From the NCBI GenBank assembly GCA_012845835.1, contig JABAKD010000025.1:4109819-4173818 (forward strand): DNA of 64,000 bases, written 5' to 3'. This DNA comes from Undaria pinnatifida (lineage: Eukaryota; Sar; Phaeophyceae; Laminariales; Alariaceae). Position numbers and translations under genes: made by a program. Positions 33,291 through 45,386 of this stretch are shown piece by piece. The notes beneath the pieces are model-generated. The model was given only the letters and a program-made list of their open reading frames with translations. It did not search any database and was not told where the DNA came from. The stretch's first letter is position 1. Every line of letters starts with the position of its first letter.

Positions 33291-33599
33291 GAAAACTGTA
33301 TACTATGAATAGGCGCTACTGGTACAGCTACAGCGTAATATTGATATTTAAAGTGGTACTAACACCTAAAACGTATTTCATCTGCCCATCAAAGATGTCA
33401 GCAGACGGCAGTTTATGCCTGTAGCGAACGACCGCCTAAGGCCAATTCAAGCACAGTCGAGATCCCGCCAGTCGAAAACGGCCCTTTTCGACTGGACTTT
33501 TTTTCGACTGGATTCTTCTGATCCTTCTTATCAGCAGTCGAGTCGATTTAATAGTTTTTGTGCTCTTCTTGGAGGCTGTTGGTGTGAGTACTGCTTTGC
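33291..33599. other. Spacer with hairpin
   Basis: See the hairpin at 33468-33495. No gene seen. Confidence 0.4.
33468..33495. repeat. Perfect 11-bp stem hairpin followed by T run
   Basis: CCAGTCGAAAA, loop CGGCCC, TTTTCGACTGG. The right arm recurs at once after a T tract (TTTTCGACTGG near 33502). It could act as a structured RNA end but there is no gene context. Confidence 0.5.
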
Positions 33600-34793
33600 T
33601 GCTGTATGGCAGTCGAAAATCTGTTGGCACCTCTGTGCTCCGCGCGTTCCCCGGGAGCAACGCGTGCTTCGGGCGCGACGAACCCTCGTCCAAGCGGGTT
33701 GGTGGCGTTGGACTTTAGCCGAAAGCCGCCAAAGCTACGTTTGTGGCGTTGCAATCAACCTAGAGCCGGCAAAGCTACAGCAGGTTTAGCCGTTGTTGGT
33801 AAAATGGCGTCGATACCGGGGAAGCGCCTCAGCTGGGCCCCGGTCCCGGGAGCTCCGGGGGTGGCGCTCTGTCGAGCGTGGGGAGGCCAGCTGGTGGCGC
33901 TCCCCAGGGGCTGGCGAGAGCTGGCGTGGAGACGCCCCTGAGCCCGGTGGAGGTTGGTCCGCCTCCTCCTCGCGAACCGGCGAGTCGACCCGATCGGTTG
34001 GTGGGTCCGGGTGGTGACCACGTGGTCCCTCAGTGTCGTCATCGGAGCCTCATCCTGAGGTTCTCCCCGTCTCGAGTCGCGGGATCTCGAGCGTGGGCTC
34101 GAGCGTGATCTCGAGCGTCCCCTTCCTCTCTCGTGGGCCTCCCGGTTGGGGCGCGTGGAGGACCGCAGCTTCCCCGAGTATCTTACATTGTCACTGGTAG
34201 ACATGTTTTTTTTCTGTGGGGAGGACGGCGGGGGGAAGGGGGGGTTGGGGCGGGCGGGACGAGAGAGACGCGTGAGGAGCGCTGGAGGCCGGTATATTGT
34301 CGTGGTGTCCCCACTGCAAGATATGAGCTTGGATGCCTTCCGGCGTCGGTGGGGACGATGGCAGCACCCACACCAACTTCCAGCATATTATATGGAGGGT
34401 AGTGTAGCATAAAAATAGGGCGGCGCCCAATTAAATAGCAGGATGTAAGGAGCGTCCGAACCAACAGTCGATTGCACTGTTCCTGGCGACAGCAGCAGCG
34501 AGTGGTGCCCATGCCGTCGTCATCACCCGTACCCAATAAAAAAAACGATACCAAATAATAAATCAAGAAAAAGCACGACAACTAACCAGATGACACCACC
34601 TAGGCTGCGTCGGGGCAATGTTGCAGTGTTCCACCACCAAAACTGGGCTCCGAATGCAACTACTATTAATACAAGGTTAGAGGCATTGCTGCCTGGTCTG
34701 TTCTCTACTTTTTGTATCTTCGACGACGGTGTCCACACCGACAATAATAACAGTAATAACAACAACAACAACAACCACCACAACAACAACAAT

Positions 34794-34835
<42 letters not shown>

Positions 34836-36049
34836 AGGGCAGACGACAGAAAGCTGTATACCGCCACCATTCCGCGCCACCGTGCGGTACAGTAGAATAC
34901 ACCTAGGTTTTTGACATCAACTCCTTGCGGTACATCGTACCGCGGCTTCTCAGCTCGGCCGTCATTGTTTCCTGACGCGACCCATAACGCTTTCTGTCAC
35001 AAAATACACCATGCGGACCGACTTTGCCCCAGGCTCTTCACGGCCCAAAGCCTTTCGATTTCCGACCGAATCTCAACTATGGACACAACGTCATGTAGCA
35101 TCCATAGAACGACGCGCTTTCGTACTCCTTCATATTTCGGATCCCTTCAAAGAACAAAAAACTACAAGGCAGTCGCAATGGCTTGAGATGACGTAGACAG
35201 GTTCTACCTACTAGTCGGCGTGGTGCCTTGCTACCTTGTCTGCCGTCTCCTTGCTTTCTGTCTTCAACACCAGCGAGCGGTTTCCCTACCCCCCCTCCCC
35301 TCCCCCACCCCCCTCTCGGCTTTGTATGTCACGCGTCCGGGCCGCGCGCTCGGGGGCCTTTTTTCCACCTCTACGTGCCGCCTGGCTATGAAGCTTTCGG
35401 CTGCTTCGAGGACCCCCCGGTACCACTCACTTGCCCGCTTTGCCGCATGGACCCACAGTACGATTTCAGCTCCAAACTGCCGTGGAGACTCTTCCGTGGA
35501 GCCTTCGATGCTTAAAAAAACGGCGAGTTCGTCTCTCAGGGCTCTGAGCCACTTGTTCGGTGGCCCACCTGGTCCCGCGTTTGTTCAACCGGTTATCTGC
35601 GCAAACATCATCCGACTGGGTAATCTCCCGTTGATTTGCCGTGCCATTGCCCCTAGCGAAGAAGCGCCGCCTTTCCCGGATGGTCGTTTCGATGCGTTCG
35701 TATTTCTTCTTCTTGAGGGCTCTAATTCCATAACACCTTGGCGTATGAGAGGTTAGTGTGGTCGGCACTGCGCTGGGAGCCAAGGACTCGCCGGAGGAAT
35801 TTGGGGTGGCGCTTTCCATTAGATTTCCATTAGACCCCTGGGGTATATGAAATCAGTCCTCCGACCCTTTGCCGGACATACATAGAGTCATGTATAGAGT
35901 TATACACACTATCCGACAGGTGATATCATCTTCGTACATTTCGAACCACCCATCCATGTAGCAGCTCCGTTTCATTTGTTGTAGGGTCTTCAAGTTTCAA
36001 TTAACATCCCCTCCCTCATCGCCCCCGTTTTATTTTAAAATGTGAAAAA
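33600..36049. other. GC-rich stretch with open frames, no gene assigned
   Basis: 33780-34180 is open on both strands; one minus frame (34204-33755) has an RS-rich start. 35228-35515 plus contains a Cys-containing patch (VPPGYEAFGCFEDPPV, then CPLC) and 35466-35819 minus is open for 117 codons. Splice context and family signals are absent. A (CAA)n tract lies at 34745-34835. Confidence 0.35.
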
Positions 36050-36300
36050 TATGCCTCTTCATTCAGCCGATCGCTCCAGCTGTGAGATCGGCCAAAAACG
36101 AATTTGATCAACACTCAGGTTTGCAAGCTGCGTGCGATAGTTCGATCGCGCGTGTTACGGGATGTGCATGCCCTCGTGAAGGATACAGGTCGGCGATTCC
36201 CCTGCTAATGACAAGGTCAACAGGAATAAGACGTGCAACCTTGTTTTGCGAACGGAAACTGTATAACCCGCATTGAGGGGGACCAAAACAGACGTCTGTG
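36050..36300 (-). mobile_element. Family B retroposon
   Basis: Matches 15745-16110 with divergence; AT-rich flank at 36035-36065. Confidence 0.65.
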
Positions 36301-36727
36301 GAATTCAGTATGCTTAAAACAGCTATTTTTTACCGTAGTGTGAGTAAACTTTTGGAGTGGGCTACTTGGGTCTACCGGGTTTGCACGCAAGCTCCTGTTT
36401 ACTCCCTGCATATGTGGCAGGCCAGCGAAGGTCAGGCCTATGCTCGGGTTATTAGTGCTGTCGAGTCATGATGGAACATGCGGTGGACGTCGATCGCTAC
36501 TGTTCCTAGGTGATATATCTTCTGCTCTTCGTGACGTAATGCAAAAGCACACTGACACACGTGTATTGGTCGAATGGAGATCGACGAGTGAGATCTGGCG
36601 TTCTGCATCAGGCTTACCGGTATGTACTATATGGGAAAAGCGTAGTGATCGCCGAAATGTTATTATTTATTCAACAACAACAAAAACAACAACAACCATC
36701 AGTCTTTCGTACGACCATCATTCATGA
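36301..36727. other. Spacer
   Basis: Short CAA tract near 36674-36700. No gene seen. Confidence 0.4.
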
Positions 36728-38110
36728 AAGGCCCCGGCGCTGCTGGATGGCGCTGCCAGTTGCGAATGGCGCTGCTATCCGGGCGAACGCACCGCGGGTG
36801 TGGGTCGCCGACTACGATCGTAGTTATGGGTTGTTGATAGACATCACTGCCGTTTGGTATTTCGTGCACTTATGACCATCGTGAAAAATCCAGCGCTGCT
36901 GGTTGGCGTTGCCAGCTGCGGATGACGCTGCTGTCAGGGCGAATACGCCGTGTGTGTCACTGACTACGATCATAGTTTTGTGTACGTTTGGCAGATGGCG
37001 CTGCCGTTTGGCCTTCGTACAACGATGATCATCGTGAAAAACCTGGCGCTGTTGATTGGCGCGCTGCCAGCTGCGGATGGCGCTGCTGTCCGGGCGAATA
37101 CGCCGTGGGTGTGTACGATCGTAATTATGTGTACGTTTGGCAGATGGCGCTGCCGTTTGGCCTTCGTACCACAATGACCATCGTGGAAAATCCAGCGCTG
37201 GTGACTGACGCTGCCAGGTGCGAATGGCGCTGCTGTCCGGGCGAATTCTCCGTGGGTATGTGTCGCGGACTACAATCGTTATGTGTACGTTTGGCAGATG
37301 GCGCTGCCGTTTGACCTTTCGTACAACGATGACCATCGTGAAAAATCCAGCGCTGGTGCCTAGCGCTGCCAGTTGCGAATGGCGCTGCTGCCCGGGCGAA
37401 TATTCCGTGGGTGTGTGTCGCGGACTACGATCGCGATTATGTGCACGTTTTGGCGGATGGCGCCGCCATTTGGCCTTTCGTACAATGATGACCATTGGGA
37501 GAAATCCAGCCTTGGTGCCTGGCGCTGCCAGGTGCGGATGGCGTTGCTGTCCGGGCGAATACGCCGTGCGTGTCGCGGACTACGATCGCGATTATGTGTA
37601 CGTTTTGGCGGATGGCGCCGCCATTTGGTCTTTCGTACAATGATGATCATCGTGAAAACCGTGTCGCCGACTACAATCATAATTATGTGTACCTTTGGCA
37701 GATGGCGCTGCCGTTTGGCCTTTGTACAACGATGACCATCGTGAAAAATCCAGCGCTGCTGGTTGGCGCTGCCAGTTGCGGATGGCGCAGCTGTCCGGGC
37801 GAATACCTCGTGGGTGTGTGTCGCCGACTACGATCATAATTGTGTGTGCCTTTGGCAAATGGCGCTGCCGTTTGGCCTTTCGTACAACGATAACCTTGGT
37901 GAAAAATCCTGCGCTGATGGTTGGGGCTGCCAGTTGTGGATGGTGCTGCCGTTCGAGCCAATACATCGTGGGCGTGGGTGGCCGACTACGATCGTGTTTA
38001 TGTGTACTTTTAGCAGACGGCGCTGCCGTTTTGCCTTTCGTGGAGCTATAGTTTTAAAGCTCCAGCGCTGCTGCCGCGCTTGCGAATACTCCGCTGGTGT
38101 TTTGGTGTCT
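36728..38110. repeat. 155-bp satellite, about 9 units
   Basis: Units begin GAAAAATCCAGCGCTG near 36883, 37035, 37184, 37340, 37500, 37741 and 37901. Spacing is about 150-160 bp except one short unit near 37653. Each contains GCCAGTTGCGGATGGCGCTG, TCCGGGCGAATAC and CAGATGGCGCTGCCGTTTGG. It is open in several frames on both strands because the unit is stop-poor; no codon bias supports a protein. Decayed fragments continue to about 38660. Confidence 0.9.
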
Positions 38111-38989
38111 GGACCATCGTGGTATATATAACCAAGGTACACGTTCACCCCGCCGCTATGGGTACGCCTTGCCTCTCTATATAGCCTATCAGTACAAAGG
38201 TTCACACCGTTGGTGTGTATCAGCATGACAAGTACAGGTTCGCATCGCGGCAGTATGGCATGTACAGGTTCGCATCGCTGATGTGTATCGGGAATATCGC
38301 CTGCGGTAGCGTGCGGGGCAGCGTGCCGCAATCAGTGATTATGGGCGCTCGGTTTCCTCCGGTATTCCCCGTCGGCTTCCCCTTACATGTAACTCCGTCC
38401 GCCTGTGGCAAGGAGCCTGAAAAACCTTAAGCATAGCTCTCCTCCAGTACTGTAGATACATAACATTGCGTGTACCTGGTGTCAAACACGTACCTGTCGT
38501 ATAATATCGGTACCGCAGGAGATGGACATGCCTCGTTCCATAGTGTACATCAGGCGCTGATGGCGCTGCCGTCATGGCGGTAACACCGCTGGTGTGCATC
38601 GCCAACCTCGACCGTAAGTTTGTGTACTTGTAGCAGATGGCGCTGCCGTCTTGGCATGTGTTCCATTGGTGGCTGTAGCAGACGTGGATAGGTATGTGCG
38701 ATCACAGAGCCTGATACCTGTGACCGACAAGTTCGGCTCGTGGGGACTGTGCCGGCGCCGCCGGTTAGTTTTGGCAGTACTATCTTTCTGTCGCCGCTGG
38801 TTTATGACGGTGCCACCACTTGGGCCTCCGCAGAGGTTGTACTTTTGTGCGACACCGTACGCTTAGTTGGGGCCTGAAGTGCCTCTTGCCTTTCGCACAT
38901 TATTCCTGTGTCCCGGGGTCCATCCGGCACCGGGGCTTTCTGGCGCTGCCAGGGGGTTGCGACGCTGCGAGAGTACGGTTGAATAGATC
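38111..38989. other. Spacer with decayed satellite fragments
   Basis: GTACAGGTTCGCATCGC occurs twice (38232, 38261), and GATGGCGCTGCCGTC twice (38560, 38636). No gene seen. Confidence 0.45.
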
Positions 38990-40345
38990 CTGTGGCATGT
39001 ATGGGGGAGGAGCGTCTGCCACGGAGGATGATACTTTGGGGAGCTGGTTGGGGTAAGGGCTACTCAGCGGGACAAGAAAAGGATTGGATGGTGCGCCTGG
39101 AGGAAGACACGACGGGATTTGGCAAGAAGTTCGAAGGGTGGCGAATGCTGCGCAGAAGGCCGGCAGATGTTTCTGACGGGTCGAGGAGGGGGCAGAGGCA
39201 TTCATGTGTATATGGCATGACGTGGAGATCTGTAAAGCTGCAGAGCGACACGCAAAGGGCGCGGCAGCGCCACCCACGGTCGGCATCTTTACGCGGTGGG
39301 GGGAGGGGGGGGAAGGGGAGGGGGAAAGAAGGGAGAGGAAGGGAGAGGGAGGGGGGCGTCCTGCCCAAGATACTGAAGTCTGGGTCTGGCCATCATTGTC
39401 CTGACGTTTGTGTGCCTTCCCATGGCTGTAAGTAGCGAGCGTAAGGCCGCCCAGACTTTTTCGTCTTGCTGTGTTCTCTCTCCAGTGCCTTTTATGCACT
39501 TGATGCCCTCTATGTGCCCAATGCAGTTTTCAGCCAGTTTCTAGAATATGCTTGCATGGTTTTTTTGTTTTACTTTCTTACCTTGCTTCCTCTTACTTTC
39601 TTTTCTTTTCTTCTATTGTTTTTTCTTCTCTTTTTGTATTGTCCAAGCGACTTTGGTCTTTGATACGCATGCGCACTGATAGTATTAGCTGGTTTGTTAG
39701 CTGGCATATTTTGCCACCCCCCCCCCCCTTGCGTACTGATAGCATTGGCTGGTTGGTTGGCTGGCATTTTTCGCCACCCCCCCCTGCAAGCGAGCTCACG
39801 TGAATGTTGACTTACTGCGTGTAATATACACGTGGTTGTCTTATTCCTTTCTTTGTTGGCGTAAACCGGACGCTTTTTTTTTTTCCCCCGTGTACTTGTA
39901 GCGCTGTGTAGCTTACCTTACCTCGCTACACCCCCCGTGCTGGGGCGTCTACGTAACTTTTTTTGTGCGTATTGTTTTCCAGGGCTTCGTTTTCTTTTTC
40001 TCTCGTTCTTCTTTTCTTTCTTCCCTAGTAGGTATTTTTTTTCTGCTCGGGTTTGTACATTGGTTTGGCTTCCTGGGTGGCATGCGGTGTAGCCTGTTTC
40101 AGCTGTGAGCCTTGAAACGTACCAGGACGTGTACCAGTATGGGCCTGGCGCGTAAGTACGCTGACTTCCGAGTACATTTTTAGATTTTTTGGGGGATGTA
40201 CGACTTCCTCAGCTAAGAGAGATACACGTACCACTTTTGGTTTGTTTTATTGTTCCCTGGGGTATTCTTCCACTCCAGAGTGACTGGAGCCTGCCCCGTG
40301 ACCACGGAGTTGATAATGCGAGATTATGCGAGAAAAACAACATAT
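38990..40345 (+). mobile_element. Long (CAA)n-tailed element with degraded ORF
   Basis: Colinear with the minus-strand element 58740-57605: a coding-like 5' part (KFEGWR at 39128, frameshifted, then KAAERHAKGAAAPPTVGIF near 39232), a poly-G tract, a segment around CTGAAGTCTGGGTCTGGCCA, a pyrimidine-rich stretch, the short-element body (40105-40330) and a short AAC tail. About 300 bp near 39660-39960 are extra relative to the other copy and include a 72-bp tandem duplication. Confidence 0.7.
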
Positions 40346-40479
40346 CCTCTATGCATTCACATCGCTGTTGTGGTTCCGGTGCTGATGGAGTTTCGGTGGG
40401 GCCATTGGGTTATGACGCGGCGGGGCTAAGGCTATAGACGATTCCCCCGGGACTTGAAGCCAACCACATTCCGAAGGGG

Positions 40480-40850
40480 AGCTTGTATCCTATATATATT
40501 GTATACAATCACATCGCTGGGATCCCCCGTGCGGTAGTTGCTACACGCGTGCTTGACATTTTTGCGTGTTCCGCGGCTGGTCGTGCGTTGGGCATGGTAC
40601 TTGGTTGCTGTAGGCTGGGGTGTACGGCGAAGCTACGGAGGCATAGCCTGTATTCATTTCACATCGCTAGGTTGTCTCGCTGCCTCCTGCGGTGGTTGCG
40701 GCACACGTGGGCACACATGTGTGCCTTATTGCCCGGCTGGTCTTGCGGAGGACACGGCACTTCTGTGCCTTACGGTGCAGCCGAGCTTGCCGTTACACCG
40801 CTAGGGTGTTTCGGCGGCGCCGCGGCGGCGGTAGAGCCTGTATCATGATG
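40480..40850. repeat. Degenerate tandem repeat, about 120-150-bp units
   Basis: Three loose units share CACATCGCT, TGCGGTAGTTGC/TGCGGTGGTTGC and GGCTGGTC(G/T)TGCG. Open in several frames; not called coding. Confidence 0.5.
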
Positions 40851-41559
40851 CCAGGTATTAGGTATGTGAATATTTCTCGGTGGGCGGCAGGTATGGTCCT
40901 TCATATTTGCACGGACTCCATCTCCTTCCAGTGGCTGCGGCGGGCTAGTGTTTTGGGGTGTGGGTACTTGATGCAGTTTTTTGTTCGCCGTTACGGTGCC
41001 GGCCACGAGTTCTGTGCGTTCCAGTGTGTGTGGTTATTTTGGTTGCTGTTTTTCTTCACTTCCGCGACGTCCCAAGAGGCATTTAATTCACGACCGTTGA
41101 ATAGTGTCGCCGCCGGTGTAACAGCGGTTACACGCAGCACAACGCCGAACAGGCGAGAAACCCCGGGTCGCTATCAAGGGATCCTCTCGGCCTCCGGTCT
41201 TTAACAACTGTTGTGGTGTTTCCATGTTATTTTTCATGCCTTGTAGTTGTTTATCTATGTTCTTTTGTACACTTGCGCCCATCTTCTTCGCGTATTTTCC
41301 TATCTTAAGAGTTCACTCATATAGTGGCGTACTCATAGGAGACACTCAGAGTCGCGCTTCAGTTGTTTGTGCGTCCATCACGTTTTCTCGGCGGTCCGCC
41401 TGACTGGGCACTCGGCATCACTTCGACGTTCGCTTGAAGCACGCGCCCACACATTGCCTGTTATTGCTGTGTGTGTGTTTTTTTTTCACAAAATTCTCAG
41501 TTTGTAAAACTGAGTCTCTATCCTCAGTTATCAGCAGGGATTGTCATGGGTCGACGCTG
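40851..41559. other. Spacer
   Basis: No supported gene. A G/T-rich composition gives long but unbiased frames. Confidence 0.4.
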
Positions 41560-41893
41560 ATGGGCCAACCCGGACCATCATTTTTTCATGTGGTGGGCCG
41601 CGACCCGGCCTGGCCCATTGATTTTTTTTGGTGGGCCGCGGCCCGGCCAGACCCATCAAATTTTCAGAGGATGGGCCGCGGCCCGGCCCCGCCTTTCGAA
41701 TTTCAATTTTTCCCGGCCCGGCCCATCAACTTTGAAATATGTCGGTCCGGCCCGGCCCATGACATTCTCATATTTTCCGGCCCGGCCCGACCCATGACAT
41801 TCGCAGCGAGGCCCGTGAGGAACGGGCCGGGCCCTCTATGGGCCTGCCCGTCATCTCTGTGGGCCGGCCCGTGGATTTGAATGGCCGGCCCAA
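41560..41893. repeat. GGGCCGGGCC array 1
   Basis: Units of about 30-40 bp, ATGGGCCGCGGCCCGGCC then an AT-rich spacer such as CATCAAATTTTC. The flank TTTGTAAAACTGAGTCTCT (41502) recurs by array 2. Confidence 0.8.
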
Positions 41894-42999
41894 GTGTTAC
41901 CCCGTACGAATAAGGTGCACGCTGTCGTTCTTGGTGTTTTTATTGATTATCAGACAGTTTCGGACATCGTTTTGATCTCCAGAATGGCCATAATTCCAGA
42001 ATCACAGGAAAAATACAGCAATACGCGTTTTGTTCGGGTTTTGCTCCCAAGTCCAGAACCAGAGGATTTTTTCGGGGGGGGGGCTTATTTTTAGTTCTGA
42101 AGAACCAACTTCCGGTTCAAAAACAGAATTAACAGGGCCCACGATGTCATGTATCAGTGGTTTACTTTGGAGAGTGCTCTGATGAGAATTACTTGCACCA
42201 TCCAAACATACAGCGCTTCGACAAACAAACAAAACACAACCCATACCAGTAGCTAGCCACAGCGATAGCAGCAGCAGCGAACGTCCGCAAGGATTGGGCC
42301 CTCTCCTCCACGATTCGAATCGGTGCTGGCATGTCACATGGACAAAGGCGAGAAGAGCTGGGAGAGGGGGTAGTGCTGGGTGCCTGGGGAGGGAGGCTCG
42401 CCGAGATGGCCAGCTACATCGACCAAGAGACACAAGGACCATCGAATCTGCGGGAATCGCACTTACTCGCCGCGCGCACTGCTGCTGCTGCGTGTTGCTG
42501 CTGCTTGGTGAATTGTTGCTCTGGCAGTCTCGGTACACGCTTGCAGTAGGTAGGGTCGTCGAATTCGCGACCGAGCGTGCGTGTAGTTCAAAACATGAAA
42601 ACCCTGGTGCTCGTACAACAAGCTGGGACGCGAATTCATACACACCCACATCTATGTGGCTATGTGGGAGTTTTTGATTGCTAACAATCACTGACACGGA
42701 GCCACACCGAGCCACTTTCTTCATATACCTTCGATCTGACCCCTGATACGTAGGTCCTGGCCACGCGCTGCCGCCACTGCTGCCTGCTTTGTCGCACGGA
42801 CAGTCTGGTTAGCTTTGTAGCTATCTGCCTGCTGCTGCTCACTAGTGTTTGTTCGCGCGACCAAGTGCAAAATACAGAAACACAAACAATGATCGTTTGT
42901 TTTTTCGGTACAACACATACCATGGGCTGGGTGGACGTCGTCATTGTCGTACCATCAGTACACCACATATCATGGGCCGTGCCCGGGCCACCTCATGGG
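41894..42999. other. Segment between the two GGGCCGGGCC arrays
   Basis: Holds a 240-codon minus-strand open frame (42724-42002) with no recognised domain and no third-position bias, plus a family F-like piece near 42835-42970. No gene called. Confidence 0.4.
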
Positions 43000-43350
43000 C
43001 TGGGAGAGCGGCCCACATAAAGCTCGCATCTAATGGGCCGCGGCCCGGCCCGGCCCATCAAAATTTCGAGTCGACGGGCCGAGGCCCGGCCCGAGCCATC
43101 AAGTTTTTAAATTTTGGGCGGCGGCCCAGCCCGGCGCATCAATTTTTCAGATGACGGACTGCGGCCCGGCCCGGCCCATCAAATTTTCATTATTCTCGGC
43201 CTCGCCCGGCCCGGCCCGGCCCATCACTTTTTGATAGTTGTCGGCCCGGCCGGACCTGGGCTATCAAATTTTCAAGACTCTCGACGCGGGCCGGCCCAGC
43301 CCGGCGCATGACAATTTTCAGGTCGACCCGACCCGCACCATCGGCCCATG
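43000..43350. repeat. GGGCCGGGCC array 2
   Basis: The same unit as array 1. The right border (CGGCCCATGACAAGCCCTGG then TTTGTAAAACGGAGTATC) mirrors the left border of array 1, so the arrays look like two ends of one locus or inverted copies. Confidence 0.75.
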
Positions 43351-44304
43351 ACAAGCCCTGGTTATCGGTTTGTAAAACGGAGTATCTGTTTTCGTAAAAA
43401 CACATTTTTGTCCGTCTGTCTGTCTGTTTGACTGACTGTCCGCATAAGCCCGTCACCGATGAACCCACCAAACCATCCACCAGTATGCTCTTCTCCCACA
43501 TCCCCACTGCGGCGCGCGCCTTCGTTTTATTGTGAGAAGGGTAGATAGAGCACTTTCTTCCCTCGTCACCTCGCTTCCCATATTTTTGCCTCAGATCCGG
43601 GGTCGCGGAGCAAGCTCTTCGCCCCCCTTCCCCACTAGTAGGTAGTAAGGTGATCCCCATACGCACAAGAAGGCCGTGCAACAGGACTCTCGCGACTTTG
43701 TTTAAATGTATGCCTTTTCTCAATCACGACGAGTATCCCACAAATCTCCGCCCTGTGCGCCCACGAGAACCGCTTGCCAGCACGCAGACGCTCGGTCTGG
43801 TCTAAGCCAAATCCGGCCCGCTGAGGTGCCCTCTGTACCGGTGCCGACTGGCCTCTCTCGTCGCTTTCACCAACTCCAACTGCGACTTACACAAGGAAAA
43901 AAGCATGAGCGAAAACTGAAAACTGAGAACAGCGCTCGAATGCATTTCATCGAGGGCGATAACGTATTGAGTTTCCAGGCGCAGTGAGCGGACGGTTCAA
44001 ATAATGCCGCAAGCTCGCGCACTTCAACGCCGCCTGTGCCGTGGCACCTTCAATCGCACACGGTGTCAACTATGACGGGCTCGTTATACACTATCCCGCT
44101 ACACGTGTTGTGCATGGCACATAACATACCTATACGGGTGGTACATGATAGGTTGTATCTTCATGTTTGGGCAAGCTGGGACAGGTTCTAGGCCCACCTA
44201 CCCGCTGTCTTGGTTTATCTACCCCTGTTGGGGGGCTGGTTGGATGCCCACCTTCCCGCGCAATTGGTAGTTGCCGACGCGTTGTCCGGCCGCCCCGATC
44301 ATTG
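43351..44304. other. Spacer with SINE family I pieces
   Basis: 43480-43660 holds two partial family I segments in altered order (CCTTCGTTTTATTGTGAGAA; TCAGATCCGGGGTCGCGGAG). No gene called. Confidence 0.45.
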
Positions 44305-44724
44305 TCAGCGGCATGTTCGCCGACACCTACCCCGCGTGCTGGTCTTGTTGGCCGAATAAGAGTGCTCGTGAGCAAGTTCAGGCTCACCGCTTACCGCCAG
44401 GTGTATTCCGCCCGAGCTAGTGTACGCCACAGGAGACCCTGTGCGCCGCCCGTTACGCTGACTACCGTGGCTTTCCCCGGTACGGGATGCCGGGGTCGGG
44501 TGTCGCGATTTTGCGCCGGGCTTTTTGTCCGCAAACGCCTTGCGCGCTTCTGAAATAATGCCATCCTCGAAGGTCAATCGCTCCGCGCTACGTTGCTTTC
44601 GCGCCTTTGCGATGAAGTGGGTGTGCACGGCTTTTTGGTCCGAATCCACAAGGCGCCGCCCCTTGCGACCGCCGTTACGGCGTGGACCGGGTTCCAGGGG
44701 CGTTGTTTGCCGATCGTATGCCAC
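44305..44724 (-). CDS. Candidate degraded coding segment, unknown
   Basis: A minus-strand frame of 139 codons includes a protein-like basic stretch (KAVHTHFIAKARKQRSAERL then TFEDGIISEARKAFADKKPG). The neighbouring frame upstream (44825-44574) is also protein-like, suggesting a frameshifted remnant of one ORF. The repeat at 44860-44985, shared with 63475-63600, lies just upstream, so this may be an old transposon gene. No family is recognised. Confidence 0.25.
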   Translation of the reverse strand: MAYDRQTTPLEPGPRRNGGRKGRRLVDSDQKAVHTHFIAKARKQRSAERLTFEDGIISEARKAFADKKPGAKSRHPTPASRTGESHGSQRNGRRTGSPVAYTSSGGIHLAVSGEPELAHEHSYSANKTSTRGRCRRTCR

Positions 44725-44859
44725 CGTATTTTGACTGAATTGTTCGTGGACAACGACAGGTGTGTGGTTAAGCAGGCCGACGTCAAACGCCCGTCTGGCC
44801 CGACACGACCGCTATAAGTCTGCAATCAAAGAGTCATCCCGCGCTAGGCAGGGGGTGCA

Positions 44860-44985
44860 GCAGATTCTAAGAATTTTCTGAGCTCCTGACATGAGGAACT
44901 AGCTCAAAATATCATCACCCGAAACATGACTTCGAAGGTATTCGCTCGCGCCACCCGACCAACACTTGTTATTTTGTATGCCCTA
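44860..44985 (-). repeat. Dispersed repeat family G, copy 1
   Basis: About 115 bp matches 63475-63600 (AGTGTTGGTCGG, CAGCAGATT and similar). On minus, both translate to a related peptide (SVGRxA...FxVMxxV), hinting at coding origin. Confidence 0.55.
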
Positions 44986-45299
44986 GTCCTGGAACAAGTA
45001 TTTTCGTAAATTTATAATGCCTCACCTAAGGCCAGGAACGTTTTTTTTTTTTTTTTTGACCCCAAAGGCGCAAACCCCTGCCATACTGTAGAGGGATGGC
45101 TCTCAAGCAGATCCTATGTTGGCGCACATTTCGACGGACTTGTTTTGTTTTGAAGAACTGCGGTCGCGTGCACCGCGTGAGCAGTCTTGTGCTCGGCGAA
45201 GCACCGACCCTAGCACACGCCGTGTCCTTTGCCCCTATGCGGCGGGGGTGCATGAACCTTTCCTTGGCCAAACCACCGCAGGTCCTCTGCACCTCCCGG

Positions 45300-45386
45300 G
45301 ATCTAGAGGAGCCCCAAAATCCCTCCCTATTCCAACTTCAAGTAAATTTTCCCCCCAAAAAAGGTTTCCAATTGTAAAGGCGTTAA
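45300..45386 (+). mobile_element. TTAA MITE, degenerate copy 4
   Basis: GAGCCCCAAAATCCCTCCCT to TTGTAAAGGCGTTAA. The left TTAA is lost. Confidence 0.65.

Noticed and set aside
33755-34204. RS-rich splicing-factor-like protein (minus)
   Set aside because: The RS stretch is the translation of a CTCGAG/CGAGCG-rich DNA repeat; the opposite strand is equally open.
36824-37495. Repetitive 223-codon and similar open frames in the 155-bp satellite
   Set aside because: Several frames on both strands are open because the unit lacks stops; no third-position bias.
42002-42724. 240-codon minus-strand open frame between GGGCCGGGCC arrays
   Set aside because: Ser/Arg-rich, no recognised motif, no codon bias, no splice support.
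44305-44825. Copia-type reverse transcriptase remnant
   Set aside because: A short RTKK-like match was tempting but the catalytic motifs are absent and the order does not fit.
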